Origin: Magicicada septendecula
Taxonomy: Eukaryota > Arthropoda > Insecta > Hemiptera > Cicadidae
Length of the DNA: 64,000 nucleotides
Assembly (NCBI GenBank): GCA_034769895.1
Contig: CM068369.1
Location: 147,643,574 to 147,707,573 of the forward strand
Direction of reading: 5' to 3'
In this document: in pieces, positions 37,073-50,590 of the stretch
How the letters are laid out: the number at the start of each line of letters is the position of its first letter
Position numbering within the stretch: the first letter of the stretch is position 1
The notes under the pieces: model-generated
Seen by the model: only the letters and a program-made list of their open reading frames with translations
What the model was told of the DNA's origin: nothing
Databases searched by the model: none
Made by a program: the position numbers and the translations under genes

Positions 37073-38906
37073 TGCATTTTCACGTGTACTAGCTTTAATT
37101 AAACCCAAATTAATACATCGTTTTACTGACAGAAAAATTTGTTAATTTCGACGATAACGATGTGATCAGGTTACGAGAATTCCTGTGACAAGTTAGTAAA
37201 AACACTATTACTCTGAATAATTATGAGAGTTGTCATCGTTATTGTAATCAACACAATTTGATTTTCAAAGATTAGATGAGGCTTGGGTTTCTGCAATTCG
37301 TATACCATTTCCCAAAACAAGTCAGCCTTAATTTAGATAGTCCTGGAGCGACAGGAGGCAACACGTCTCAATTTCTGGGTTTCATTTAGATGGGATCTTG
37401 CTATTAATTCACGCCTTCTTACTGCACTATTGTATTATTACCACAGGTAATAACATAATGGACGGGATTAATTAGACCTTGTTCAGAACCCTGGACATTG
37501 CAACAGGGAATGGTAGCCAGTCATTTGTTAATCACTAAAAATAAATCATCCTCCCACAGAGATTAACAATAATAATAATAATAATTGCTATTATTAATGT
37601 AGAACAATTAAATGAATATTAGCACTATTTTAAATTTACATTATTTTCTTAAGAATCAATTTTTTTTTTCTTTGACTTATAATTCTCACAAAATAATACG
37701 ATTATAGTGTTACTGTTGTTGCTAATTTTGAGTTAACTAAGGGAAAGATGTTAGTGAAAGTCGTGGAGCTAATTTAATTTCAAATCAAAGTTTCTAATTA
37801 AACCGTGATTCAGTATCACCGAACACACTTCACTCTAACGTGCAATAACTTTAAAGTTAATTCAGCAAGAGTGTTGGCGCAAGCGCAGAGACGTATTAAT
37901 TGTGGCGGATAAATTTCACAGCGTCTTGTCTCATTAGGCTTTATTTGTTTTAATAAACCATCTGTCGAGAACAGTATTCGGTTCGAATCATTCGAGTACT
38001 CATGTTTTCACGCAGGCTAGTAGTGCTAATTCACAGTTGTTGCTAATTAAATTTTGCCTAACCTCAATCTAGATAGCAGCAGGTAACATTAATTTATTTC
38101 CATGCTTGTTTCATTCCGCACCGAACTATTCGATTAACAACGAATTATCCAACTAATTTCGGCTTAATTGAATTTGAACGTGGTGTGTATCACGTATTGT
38201 GCGTCGTAAACGAACCGCAATTTGCGTCACAGGTTCTGCGTCTAGATCTGTGCAACAGACGACGGTAATGCGATTATTTTGCAGAAATTAATCACGACTT
38301 AGGTGGATGTTTCCTGTCTAATGAAGTGACGCTCATCCCATCCCCTGTTCTGTTCAATCAGCGTTGAAGGGACGCTATATTTTCTAGTTTTGCTGACAGG
38401 ATAATAAAAATTACGAGATTATTGCCTAAAGTGGTAAGGGGTAAAGATAACTAGATAAACTTCAGCTACGATGGCACTAATTTTACTTATTTTATTTTAC
38501 TTGTGACAATGAAAATCGATTTTCATAAATGACAGAAAGATTAATATAGCTATCGGCCAAGAACAAAACATTTTTAACATGATAATGTTTTTAGGCTGGG
38601 AGTCATTCCACAAAAATCGTCATCGAAAAACGTAACGCTTTCCACACTTTCGATTCCCCACAGTCTAGAAATTTGATATGTAAACGCATCAAGACAGAAA
38701 TAATCGCTGCTGACATTGAGTTTAGCAAACGTTTTAGTGAGAATAAATTTGGTTTTACATGCTCTGTTTGTGATCGTGTGTGGTTTGGAAATGATTTACG
38801 TAATCCACCAAACGTAATCCACATTATACGTTTCTAAAGCCTAAAAACATTATCATGCTTCGATGTTTCGGTTTCGTCGAAATTCTTTGAATGCTTAGGT
38901 GCATAA

Positions 38907-38908
<2 letters not shown>
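37073..38908. other. Unassigned sequence
   Basis: Contains an (ATA)n tract near 37568-37584. No coding features. Confidence 0.45.
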
Positions 38909-38991
<83 letters not shown>

Positions 38992-39008
38992 AGAGAGGGA
39001 GAGAGAGA
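38909..39008. repeat. (AG)n microsatellite
   Basis: About 100 bp, almost pure AG for the first 75 bp, then interrupted by G runs. The Arg-Glu and Ser-Leu open frames over it are artefacts. Confidence 0.95.
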
Positions 39009-39357
39009 TTTCTTTTATTAACGGTATTAGTTGCAGCTGCCGAAAGATTGTTCTGAAAATTAAAATTTATTGACATTAAGACAGGATACAGACATGGGGA
39101 GGCAAATTCAAGATTGCACGCAGGCGCACAAACTGAAAACAGCCTTTACTTCTGGACGTGGAACAATTTTCATAAGGATGGGCTGAAGTTCCTACCAATT
39201 TTCATCACTTGGTTAAAGGAAGTTTGGGCTCCCTACGGTAGAAATTAGGTCATCACCATGAATATTATCATTATCGTTAAGTCTAATAACTAATCTATAA
39301 CTATCATCACTGAAAGTTAATCAACTTTTTTATAGGAGTTTTCTAACCTTAAAGTTT

Positions 39358-40156
39358 ACAAAATCAAAGATTAATTCATCTTGTTATTAAATAATACAAG
39401 TTGTAATTCCACAGAGCTTGTAAAATGTAGGTACCTTACAAGATAACATGATACCACTGTAACACTATAATGTATATTATGGATTTATCAATTTTAAACA
39501 GATTGTAATTTTACAATCATTTGTATGAACGAAGTCGTTGGTGCAAATACAAAGAAATACACACACATTAAAATGGGCAACCTACGAGTACTTCACATGT
39601 ATGCGAATTCTAAAGTCATCACGAAATGATCTTGAATCCTTTCAAGGATTCATAATTAAATGTTACAACACGGATCGTTTATTCAGTAATCCACGCAAAG
39701 CTAATTTTGTCAATTATAAACGAAAACCCTTAAACATCCTTATACATTCATAATTTTATATGAGAGACTTTTTCGTGTGATTGGTATCTTTTTTTTGGTA
39801 GGTGGAGGTAAAGTATTTCTCCTTTCATCCTTTCAAATGAGAAACAATTTTTCTTATTTTTTCTTGTTTTTTGTCTTTTTTACCTTTTACTGTTAAATTT
39901 TGTTTCAGTTCCGATGATGGTTTTGAATCTAACACTATTTTATCCTTGATTACAAGCCTGTTACTGTTAAAAAATAGACTTTGTCCCCAGAGAAGAAAAT
40001 AAAAAATACCATGGTCGTAGAAGTGTTAAATACCACAGAGGATATGACCTTTTTTATAAATAAATGATGCATTTAAAAATGTGTTCTTTATTTGCAAACC
40101 CCAGAAAGCAAACTATCAAAAAGAGCGAGGTGTGTCATGCGGGTTGCATAATCAGT
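39358..40156. repeat. 0.8-kb repeat, copy 2
   Basis: Direct copy of 36277-37072, 3.08 kb downstream, with small indels and a few percent substitutions by eye. Copy 2 has an 11-bp stretch (TTAAACATCC region, about 39730) that is absent from copy 1. Confidence 0.9.
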
Positions 40157-41103
<947 letters not shown>

Positions 41104-41905
41104 GCCGGCTACGCACTATCCATTGCCGCTGTCTAGCATGCCCGACGTCGGTGATGGATGTGCGCACCACACTGTCGTGCAACTCGTCCAGCGTGCCAGA
41201 CGTTCTATAGTTCTCGTTGTGTTTTGTAAAAATCATGTTATTGATTTTTTCTGTATTAAAATTAAAAAATTGTTCTGATAATTAAATTTGTTGAAAATCA
41301 TGGCACCTGTTTTATCAAGACATCAAAAAATGGGTGTTGTTTTATTATTCATGCAATCTGCCGAGGATACGTCCCACAGACATCAATTTAATTTATATTT
41401 TTCGATCAATTTGAATGTTATTTCACGGTCCGTTATGAATTGTAATTAAAACAAATTAATAATAACAATATTTAAAATAATAACTCCTAATGATATTTGA
41501 ATGTATTATGTAAACGGAGAATAAACTAAACTAAATATTAAACTGAAATTTTTGATGACTTGTTACTTATTAAATATAAGCTAAAGAACGAATGTAACGT
41601 AAAATTAAACAGTAAACATTTATTAAACAAATGTGCTCTAAAAACATACTGTACTTGCTCGAAAATGACAATTTGATAGACAGCAAGCGTGCACATGATC
41701 AAACATGCACGATGTACGATTCCTTGACATCCGTCAACACTACACACGATCCATCCGCACGTCGTGCGGCTTGAGCTGATGGTCTTGCTGGACTAATTTT
41801 TCGTCGTGCACATCCTTCAAAAAATACACGACGTGCGGATGGATGTCAAAGCTACGCACTGTCGTTTTTGACTGGCTGTGCGGGGATGGTTAGTGCGTAG
41901 CCGGC
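41104..41905. mobile_element. 0.8-kb inverted-repeat element (MITE-like)
   Basis: The left end GCCGGCTACGCACTATCCAT mirrors the right end as ATGGTTAGTGCGTAGCCGGC, with one mismatch in the first 20 bases and further similarity inward. Internally the words CACGACGTGCGGATGGAT and CATCCGCACGTCGTG recur in both orientations near the right end. No transposase. I could not define a target duplication (left flank AGTACA, right flank AACATC), so the superfamily is unassigned. Confidence 0.65.
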
Positions 41906-42663
41906 AACATCAATAACTCGAACGTAAAAAATCCGACCCGTCAATAATCAGATCACAATCACAAGTGTACTGCTTTTAAGCGCACATAACGACCGAAAAT
42001 AAATTATTGTTTGACTTATTTTAATTACTTACTATTTCGTACGATATGTTGTAATCCAGTTGTGTCTTGTAGACACTACTGACTTGTATTGTACAGTGAC
42101 TGCTAATTATATTGCTTGCTTGAGTTATATGTTTCTTACAACTAGTCATAAAAATAAACAAGTAGTAGAACTCTATCACTCTACCGCACACAATTTTTAA
42201 ACGTTTTTAGTACTCTACTATTGTTATACGAGTAACAATATTCTATTTTAATACATTATTCGAAAATCCTAAAAATCTATAATACCAACTATGCTACTTG
42301 TAATTAGATGTGATTATCAACTCTACTCAAGCTGTTTGCCTTGAGAATTACACGAAAACACCATAATACACAAACGGACACGATGTGCATCGTCAAGTTT
42401 TTACTACACCACTGATAAGTACATTTTCTGTTTCACGTTTTGTTATTTCAGTAATCGTTGTCATCACTATTCGTATTTTCTCCGGCTATTTAAATCCGAA
42501 TTTTAAATTTAAATCTGAACGTTAAAATCGAGGAAAGGCTATTGAAGATTGAAGCTGCGGGAGAGCCGAAACGTTTGGCGGAATTGTAATCGATAATCGA
42601 CAACGGCCGAGCAGCTCGGTAACTTTTACAAACGGCATATAACTCGGCCTGAGAAACCTTTTT
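41906..42663. other. Unassigned sequence
   Basis: No features recognised. An 80-codon minus-strand frame (42490-42732) runs into the hammerhead palindrome and shows no domain. Confidence 0.45.
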
Positions 42664-42707
42664 ACAAGCAGAATGATCACTGTTGCACACCACTATATAA
42701 AAATTAT

Positions 42708-42751
42708 CCCGATTAGCGCTTTCAAGCTTCACAGCTCATCGTCAGATCGGA
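42708..42751 (-). ncRNA. Hammerhead ribozyme motif (left arm, minus strand)
   Basis: Mirror copy of 42763-42806, with the same complete core read on the minus strand. The two ribozymes are encoded on opposite strands, back to back. Confidence 0.75.
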
Positions 42752-42762
42752 ACAGGCCGAGT

Positions 42763-42806
42763 TCCGATCTGACGATGAGCTGTGAAGCTTGAAAGCGCTA
42801 ATCGGG
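42763..42806 (+). ncRNA. Hammerhead ribozyme motif (right arm)
   Basis: Stem I TCCGAT pairs with ATCGGG (last pair G-U). CTGACGA is at 42769-42775, and stem II GAGCT/AGCTT closes on a GTGA tetraloop. GAAA is at 42791-42794, stem III is minimal GCGC, and UA precedes the predicted cleavage after A42800. An unpaired U precedes stem II. All core residues are kept. Confidence 0.78.
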
Positions 42807-42880
42807 ATAATTTTTATATAGTGGTGTGCAACAGTGATCATTCTGCTTGTGATTTCAACCACTAACACAAATTTCTTCAT

Positions 42881-45800
42881 TAAACCTTTTTAATTTATAA
42901 AGGAAGTAATAATTTGATTACTTATTTCTTAGTATTGTCAATTTGTGGGTATAGTTATGGCGTCGTCGAAAGTGAAGTATGTAGTGGGTTAGGAAAAACA
43001 ACGTTTTTCGTTGTATATATGGGTTATGGGAAATCAATAACTAATAGAGTATAAAGATTTTCCTTGTTTTGTTTTTATCCGCTTATAAATTCATCGTGAT
43101 ATCGGTTGACTTTACTTGCGAATGTGTGTGTGTGTTATCGTATAATATCTTTGTCTCTTGTGGATTTGATTATTTTGACTCCACATATAGTTCCGGCTTC
43201 TTCGCAATCTGCAAACTCAATCTGTAATCTGAAAATAACAGACTTAGACTTATATTAAAGGAAGATATCAGTGGTATATGCGAATGATATTCCAGAAACG
43301 TAATTTATACTTTTATCTCCTACAGTTACGAACACACACATGCACATGTAATATATAAAGATTATTAGAAACTTTCTTGGTTTGAAACAATAGAATGTAT
43401 ATTTGATACTTATCATTTAATTAACTTTTCCAGAGATTTCCTGCACGTAGGACGACGCCGACGCCGACGCCGACGGGAGGAGAAGCGGCTCTCCCTTTGT
43501 GAGCGTTGTGATACATTCGAGAATGAGCTGACAATTCTACACAGCACGAGTAGAGTGAAACGTTCGACCCAGACCCAGACTCAGACCCAGCACAATGGCC
43601 AGCCATATAGTCTCTATACTTTGCTGTTTACTTCAGCGTAAGTGAAAAACCGTGTTACTAAATTAGCTTGTCTCTAAACATATATAACTTTTTTATACGT
43701 ACAGTGCTCGGCGCATTTCCCAGGGCGCGGAAAAAGTATTTAACTTTGTAAATAAATTCTACTGTAATTAAAGCCGTGCCGATCCCACTCAACCTCTGTT
43801 AATTGAAAAGTAAAATTTTCTGCTAATTTTAAAATTATAAAACCTATCTTTTAATTGAAGTGTCCCGAAATGGTAGTAGCCATCGTTTAAAATAAATTAT
43901 AATTCTAAATATCTAATGTGGAATATATATTTAAAAGCTGTAAAGTGATTTTATATTTAATAAAATTACATAAAATTACGCTTATCTAAAATTATTGTTT
44001 AAAACGTTAATAAAGAGAATTTTACGTTTCTTCAAAGCGGTAAACCATTCACGTGGTATCTGTGTAACTGTGCGGCATATTAAACGATAAGCAGTTATGA
44101 TTATTGACACAGGTAAATAATTTATCAAATTAATTTGTAAAAAATACATTCCTCTAACTAGAAAGTTCGTTACTTACTTCCACATAAAAACAAAATATAT
44201 CTAAAGCAAAATATTAACACTTTAATTCTTAAATTAACAGTGTTCGGGATCTACACAGTGTCTGGGGTGTACACGTGTTGCGATAATTTTGATAAAATAA
44301 AATTATTTTGCAAGGTGGGAGATCGTAACGAATAATTATAAAATTTCAGTCACCTGTTTCCAATCAGGTAAGGTGTAGGTCTAAAGATAAAAATCCTTGA
44401 TATCACTTACGCAAGGAGAATTTGTAAATAAATAAATTGCCATTTGTAAATGAAAGTAAGTAGATTAAAAAAAACAAAGGTAGTATATTTTGGAAACGCT
44501 TCTAATAACTTTTCAATGCGACCAATTACACAGCAGAGTATCTACAACACAGGATAGTGTACGCAGTACATTTTCTAGTTTTGTGATTTTCTGTTTAATC
44601 AACCGCTTGTCCCGCCCGTAGAAACCAGTGTCGGTAGCAATGTATTATTAATCAGAATCGAAAAAAAATGTTTAATTATTAGGCCTACGACAGAAGCAAG
44701 CAGTAAGCATTATGCGATCTTCTGTGTCAATACTCGTACAGTATAACGAACACTATTATCTGTTAAGTTAGATTTTAATGATTTAATTTTTAGATAGTGT
44801 TTATGTCAGATTTATTAGCCATTAAGTAATTAACCAGTTATTTGTTTGGCGCCTCCACGGCCTTTCTTTAATTTACTTACTTTTATGTGTGCCACGCAGA
44901 AGTCACATTAATATGAGTAACGACTTTTCGAAACGCACGGAGGATCTATCGGAAGACAATGAGCAGTAAAACGGTAGGATTCGCAATTAAGGCTAATGAG
45001 ATTCAACGCTAAGATGACGGTGACCTAGCTACGTTGACATTAACCATCTGTTTCTAAGTATGGTTACGAATCTGGTGAATCTTCAACGACGATTGATTGC
45101 TCTTAACAGACGAACGAGCGTCTGACTGACATTATTCCATGGATGTATATACAGGTTAATACATTATACAGGTTAAATCATGTCTCATTAGACGTAAAAA
45201 TGTTTCGATCCGGTTTTGAACAAATAATACACATTGCTTTATTTAGGGACAAAGGGTAATACACATTGCTTATCTGCTAGGGATTACATCGAAGATTTAA
45301 AATTACGATAAACTTTAACACGGAACTGAAATATATCAGAGAAATGGAAAATTGTATTCAATATCCTAGAAATTCCAGTGAATTTCAGTGGAAATCAGTC
45401 ATTTATTATTCGTTAACATTTACGGATTTAATGTTGTGAAAATTATCATCCAAGCGATACTCGCTTCGTGATCGACGAAGTCCTACGATTCCTTTATCAT
45501 TGTGAAACCATACCCGACCACACAGGACTAAGGAAGGACGACTAGACTTCGCTTCCAGTATGAAGAAAGCGACTATAGCTTGGGTAAGAAAAAGCCGTAC
45601 GAAGCAAGACCACACGTGTTCTGAATGGTCGGATAGCCTTTAGAAAGAGTAAAGGTGGCACTATTGAAAGGCCTTATTCAATAAGAAACGATTAGTAATC
45701 TCAGAACACAGGAAAAGTTGTAAGTAAACATTTCTGCTCACTATGATTACTATTCTGAAATAATATAAAGAATTAAACGGATCACTAAATCTATTTCTAA

Positions 45801-45911
45801 CGGTTTGAAATCTTGAAACATCCTTAAATGGAACCAAATCAATCCCATTTTTGGGACAAGTTTACGTAGTTGCCAAAACAGTTTTGACTATGATATATAA
45901 GTTAATAAAAA
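42881..45911. other. Unassigned AT-rich sequence
   Basis: Contains short GC-rich simple repeats: (CGACGC)n near 43450-43475 and GACCCAGACCCAGACTCAG near 43566-43590. No gene recognised. Confidence 0.45.
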
Positions 45912-46066
45912 TTACGCTGTAGCACGCCACTACATAAAATTAACTGTATACATTTTTCCGATCTGATGATGAGCTGTGAGGCTTGAACGCGCTAATCGGG
46001 AATTTTTTATACTCGTATAGTGGTGTGTAACATCGTAATTTCTGTAGGTGATTATAACCACTAGCA
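45912..46066. repeat. Decayed PLE terminal-repeat palindrome
   Basis: A short remnant of the left arm (TAGCACGCCACTACATAAAATTA, minus orientation) precedes a full right arm (45957-46066). The right arm contains a hammerhead-like core and ends ATTATAACCACTAGCAC. It has the same architecture as 42664-42850 but is older, with one arm mostly lost. Confidence 0.75.
45957..46000 (+). ncRNA. Hammerhead-like motif, damaged
   Basis: TCCGAT...ATCGGG stem I and CTGATGA are intact, but GAAA has become GAAC, so the 15.1-16.1 pair is lost. Activity is unlikely. Confidence 0.6.
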
Positions 46067-46539
46067 CAGCTTTATTTATTTAAATATTATACTGGAATTA
46101 CTTGAACAGAAGAGAACACCTAATATTTCCAACAGCTTTATTTCTGCACAGAAATAACCAGTGAAAGGATATGAGAGCAAGTGAGAAAACGGCAGGAGTA
46201 AAGAATAGTGTAAATTAAAACATGTTTAGGTAAGAATATACTCCAGAATTTAAAAGTTTCCACGTTCAAAAAACCATGACCGTAAACCGCAATAACTTCA
46301 GGTTTGTTTTAACGTTATGTCGTGTTACGGGTAAATATTATCTAAAAATTATGGTTCTCGATTATTTGTGTTAATTGACAAGACGTAAGCTTTGTATGGA
46401 ATACGAACAAAAATTTGTAAATATCATTGTAAAGAATTGTATTACATACTAAACAAATTGCAGCAAAGGATGTCGATTATACATTGCTTTAAATATCAAA
46501 GAAAAGTGGACAGAAAGTCATTTGGACTCTTCTTCTTGT
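46067..46539. other. Unassigned sequence
   Basis: Nothing recognised. Confidence 0.4.
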
Positions 46540-46900
46540 TCTGTCCTTCAGGAATTAGGTACGTTTGTCTGTTCTGGATTTACCACGTTATCCTCGGTTT
46601 CCTAACACTTGCCTTTCCAACGACCTATGTGTTAAAGTTTCCTGCGGTATTCTTTCTGGAGACACAACACATACTGTGTTCACACTCCGTACAGGTATAA
46701 TACGTTGCCCATGCTGTTGACAGTACTCCTGATTCCTGGCTAATAATAATTCTTTGTTTTCTGATCTAGATCAACCTTACAAATGATTGAAGGATGGTTA
46801 TCCATTACGATTTCACATGTTGACAAACTCCTTTCCTTGCTGACCATGATTCAGATCCGTTCCGTACAGCGGGAAATGCCATCACTTTACGAAATTTTAT
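46540..46900 (-). pseudogene. Possible LINE remnant
   Basis: The minus strand has KVMAFPAV then GSESW near 46870 (LINE RT motif K-x-x-x-x-PxLLYGSExW). Toward 46540-46620 it has VGKASVRKP-like text that may be a decayed GRPRKRW tail. It is heavily disrupted and the support is modest. Confidence 0.35.
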
Positions 46901-48631
46901 GTTACTAAATATAAATATCCGATAGTGAAGTGTCAAAGTACAGTTAACGTTCCCTTAAAATTCCTACATAAGACGAAATATTGTACCTCACTTTAAAAGT
47001 TATGGGAAAATCGACAAACGTCATTAAAATAAATGTGATGGTATACTTTTGCATTAAAATAATAAAGTCTTTCAGAGAACATAACGCAGATTGCCTCTGG
47101 CACGCCAGTAACGGAAAGAGCAGTATTTCAATACTGAGGTTGTTACAGCCAGGGAAGACGGACTCGCTTAGGGGCGCACAGCTAGTTACTGTGAAGCCGT
47201 GCTTCCAGACGACTGTCACTTCATTAGTCACTGATAGCAGCTGTCACTGTAGCAAATAATAGCAGTGTCTGATTCTCCACTACAGTTGATACATACGGAT
47301 ATCATTATCACTGTTATTTACAGTCAGTACGAAGCGTTGCGATTTCCTTTTGTTACTGAAACAGTGAATTGTGTTATACAATAATTTCCTCTGAATAAAG
47401 AAATATTTCTTTTTGTTTGATATGGATACAATAGCTATTATTCTATAAACAAATGTACCCAGTATACAGTCAGCACTCATAAGTAAATTCTGTAAAAAAT
47501 TATAGTTCGTATTCATGACTATATTATTTATAATATTCTTTGAAATTTTGAAAAATATTTACTAGTATATTATAACTGTAACTAATTGTTATGTACATGA
47601 ATTGATTGTTGGATCAAATGTTGATGCAAGACAAATAAACTATGCCGGTACTTTTTTTTGAAGTACCGTACTTGTTTCCAATTTCAAACTATCGTGTGTC
47701 TTGACAACTTGATACCTAAATGAATACATTGTTAAAACTGAACGTTCTTCATTATTAACACTAGAATCAATCAAGTAACCAGCCGTTTCCAGCAGCTTCT
47801 AATCTAAAAGCGCCCTTGTTCAACTCTACTCTAATAACTTAATCCCTTATGGACTGAGCCTCGGTGGTCCACTCTCTAAAGTAGTGTCGTTTATTAAACA
47901 CCATTAGGTAAATGAAATCTTCCATTTTCACCGAACTGTGTAATGTATTCTGTACTAAAATTTATATTTGCCATACATAGTTATACTCTGTATCTAGAAA
48001 ATTACTGTTTACATTTACATCTTAAAAAGATGTTTTCGTTATTCATGGTTACTATTTATTATTAAAAGAGCATCTCCGATGTAGAGACGTTTGCACATGT
48101 TACACTGCCGAGTTCAGTATACCGTCAATCTTGAAGATTACAGTCAAGGCATTTAATTAAATTGTAATTATAGACCACTGACATGCAATGTCATTTGAGA
48201 TTGCGTCTCATATTAGCTCCTTCGTTCCACTACATGTCTTCTGTCTACAGGTATCAGTACATTCTTTTTCTTCCTATTTCGTTGTGAAGTTATCTTGATT
48301 TTAGGTACTACATATTGTAGCCGGATCTCAGTCGTCGAACAATTACGACCATTTTCTCTACTGTGTCAAGTTTTCAAAACATTAGCCTTTGTAGTCGTTT
48401 TCAAACACTTTAAAGGAATGATATTAAGCATTTCGTAACAGTATCCTTACGTAATAGATGCGTTTGCAGTAGTATAAATTATATTGCAATTTACACAGTG
48501 TTTGTCACAGACTTACATTAAATTGTTCTATATACACAGACTCCATGTCTGTTTAGGAGACACCTAACAATATGGAGAAATGCTATTTTTTAATTTACTT
48601 TAGCATGCTTACATATAATCTATATATATAT
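46901..48631. other. Unassigned sequence
   Basis: Open frames on both strands at 46944-47259 overlap each other and show no domain. Nothing else was seen. Confidence 0.4.
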
Positions 48632-48903
48632 TAGGGTCTCCCAAGACATAAGGGAAATTCTTTTTTTTCGCGAAATCAAATACGCATACCCTCAATTTTT
48701 TTTCTGTTTGACCTTAATAACTCACATAATAAATATTATTGCGACTGAATTATGATAACACGTGCCGACTCGATGCCAAACATGAGAAATGAAAATTTGT
48801 ACTGAGTTAGTATGGAAGGATTCTAGAACTTAATGTTTATTTCGTAAATAAAACACCAATATGCCCAAATCGTGTTTATTTACTGTTTAACATGTAAAAA
48901 ACA

Positions 48904-50590
48904 TTATTCTTTAAATTTTCTTTTCAAAGTTTGCTTTTTGCAGTCAGGATGAATCTTCCGGTGTTCTTGTACGCAACGTAACAAAAATTGCTTTTGTTCC
49001 TCTCTTTCAGCTGTATCGTTCACTGCCCTCAGCGTTGAAACCTTCTTTCTGGCTTCTTGAAACGAAGCATTATTTGACCACATAGTAGGACATTCGTGGA
49101 TAAAACTGTCATAAATTTTAAGACGATCGAACAATGACTTGCTTCTGACTGAAATGAAGTCGTAGATGTTTTTCTCTGAAATAAAAAAAGAGAAAGTCAG
49201 TTAACAAAATTGTGATCTAAACAGAAACCTAAAGAAACAACTTCTATATTTACTTATTTAACTTACCATACAATGGACCGCAAAGTTCTTCCTTCGATGG
49301 GATGTAACGTTTACCATGAGTTGATAAATTCTCTTTGGTTAAATTTTCAACCATTTTTACTTTAGTTTCTTGATCCACATCATCGTCAAACAGTGACAAG
49401 ACAGAAACTTCATCAGTCAAATACCATAAATGCTGGCTTATCTTCTGTAAAGCTGCTTTTGAGATGCTTTTATCAATTTTTTCGTAAGCCTTCATCGACT
49501 TCAAAAAGCACAAATCTTGGTAAGGTGCTTTTACTGCCAAAATACATTGGAGCCATGGCTTGATGTAGGATGTCACGATGAACAGGCAAACGTCTAACAG
49601 CGCTGCCTTATCCTTGCTCGTAATTTTGAATTGAGCACTAAGTAATGATATTTTTAGGGAATAAATTTCTCTCGCCATCCATCGAGCTTGGTGCATGGCA
49701 CCTGGAGGTCGAATTTTAAATTTTCTCTGTGTATCTCCGCCTAAAAATATCACAGAAAGCTCTATCAACTCTCGATAGTCATCTCTGACTTTTCTTTGGT
49801 CAGTTCAGTTCGGTACAACTCAAGCAGATTGTCAATTTCGGAAACAGTCAGGTGCAATGCGAGCTTTTCTTTATAGCACTGTATTTTATCTGGATCGACA
49901 CTTTTCCAGTTATCTCGGAACTTTTTGAAGAGTGGAATATCAGGATTTGTTGTCACTTGACTGATTTTTACTTCGAACACGCTTTTAACACCAATTCATA
50001 CATGTGATGGCGGCAAGCAAAAATAAGCATATCTCTATTAAGTTTTTGTTCAAGAAGCACACAGGCACCATTGATATGACCTGTATTTGAAGTCGTAGTA
50101 TCACAACAAAGAATTTGCACTTTATCTTCGAGATTCCAGTCTACAATCGCGTTCCAAACAGCCTGCGCCTGTCCGCTTCCTGAAGAGCTTTCCAACCTTG
50201 GCACAGCAATAAGTTGTTCTTTATTTCCATATGAAATAACTATTGGAAGACGTTCTTCTTTTGATTTCCGAGCATCTAAAGCAGGCAACAGTTTGCCATC
50301 CCAGTGAACAGTCACAACATCTGGTACCTCGTTTTGAAAATTAGCTTTTATGGCTTCCGCACGCTCTTTCCGTTTTTCCGTACGAATTCTTTGAATCGAG
50401 GACTTACTTATAGGAAATTCATCAGTATTATATCCAAGTGCCTCAATGGTAGCTTCAAGAATAAACACTGAATCTCTCATACTTAATTGTGACACCTATC
50501 TAGCGCTGCTACTAATTTTGGAGTAATGAAATTTTCCGCATAGTTGTTTTACTGGTTCCGGGTTGTATGTTCTCGATCAGAGTTGCTATC
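48904..50590 (-). pseudogene. hAT-like RNase H-fold transposase, frameshifted
   Basis: Pieces in order on the minus strand: ITPKLVAALDR (about 50515-50550); SMRDSVFILEATIEALGYN, VVTVHWDGKLLPALD, QILCCDTTTSNTGHINGAC and FACRHHMYELVLKA (50495-49968); then 49980-49765; then IELSVIFLGG...ARWMAREIYSLKISLLS (49768-49267); then the C-terminal exon (49175-48904). The CDTTxSNTG acidic motif followed by C-x2-H resembles the hAT second D and CxxH region. At least three frameshifts (near 50500, 49975 and 49780) make it non-functional. An arthropod-wide family with these motifs is known to me, but its superfamily is not firm. Confidence 0.7.
49176..49266 (-). other. Predicted 91-bp intron in the transposase gene
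   Basis: On the minus strand the donor GTAAGT starts at 49266 and the acceptor TTTATTTCAG ends at 49176. Splicing joins ...CGPLY to EKNIYDFISVRS in frame (phase 1) and restores continuity with the C-terminal piece. Confidence 0.7.

Larger units (their letters stand above)
42664..42850. repeat. Perfect 90-bp-arm palindrome of two PLE terminal repeats
   Basis: 42664-42753 is the exact reverse complement of 42761-42850, with a 7-base centre (AGGCCGA). Each arm runs from the hammerhead motif at the centre outward through GTGGTGTGCAACAGTGATCA. Terminal-repeat similarity with 2321-2427 continues on the right side to about 42880 (CAACCACTAACACAA). The PLE body is absent. Confidence 0.95.

Noticed and set aside
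37975-37998. tRNA-like GGTTCGAATC
   Set aside because: No acceptor, D or anticodon arms at the proper distance upstream, so it is not a tRNA gene.
38834-39076. Open frames rich in Ser-Leu or Arg-Glu repeats
   Set aside because: Translations of the (AG)n microsatellite in several frames.
42490-42732. 80-codon minus-strand frame
   Set aside because: Half of it lies in the hammerhead palindrome, and the remainder has no motif.
43421-43606. Gly/Ser/Val-repeat frame on the minus strand
   Set aside because: Produced by CGACGC and GACCCA simple repeats; no domain or splice context.
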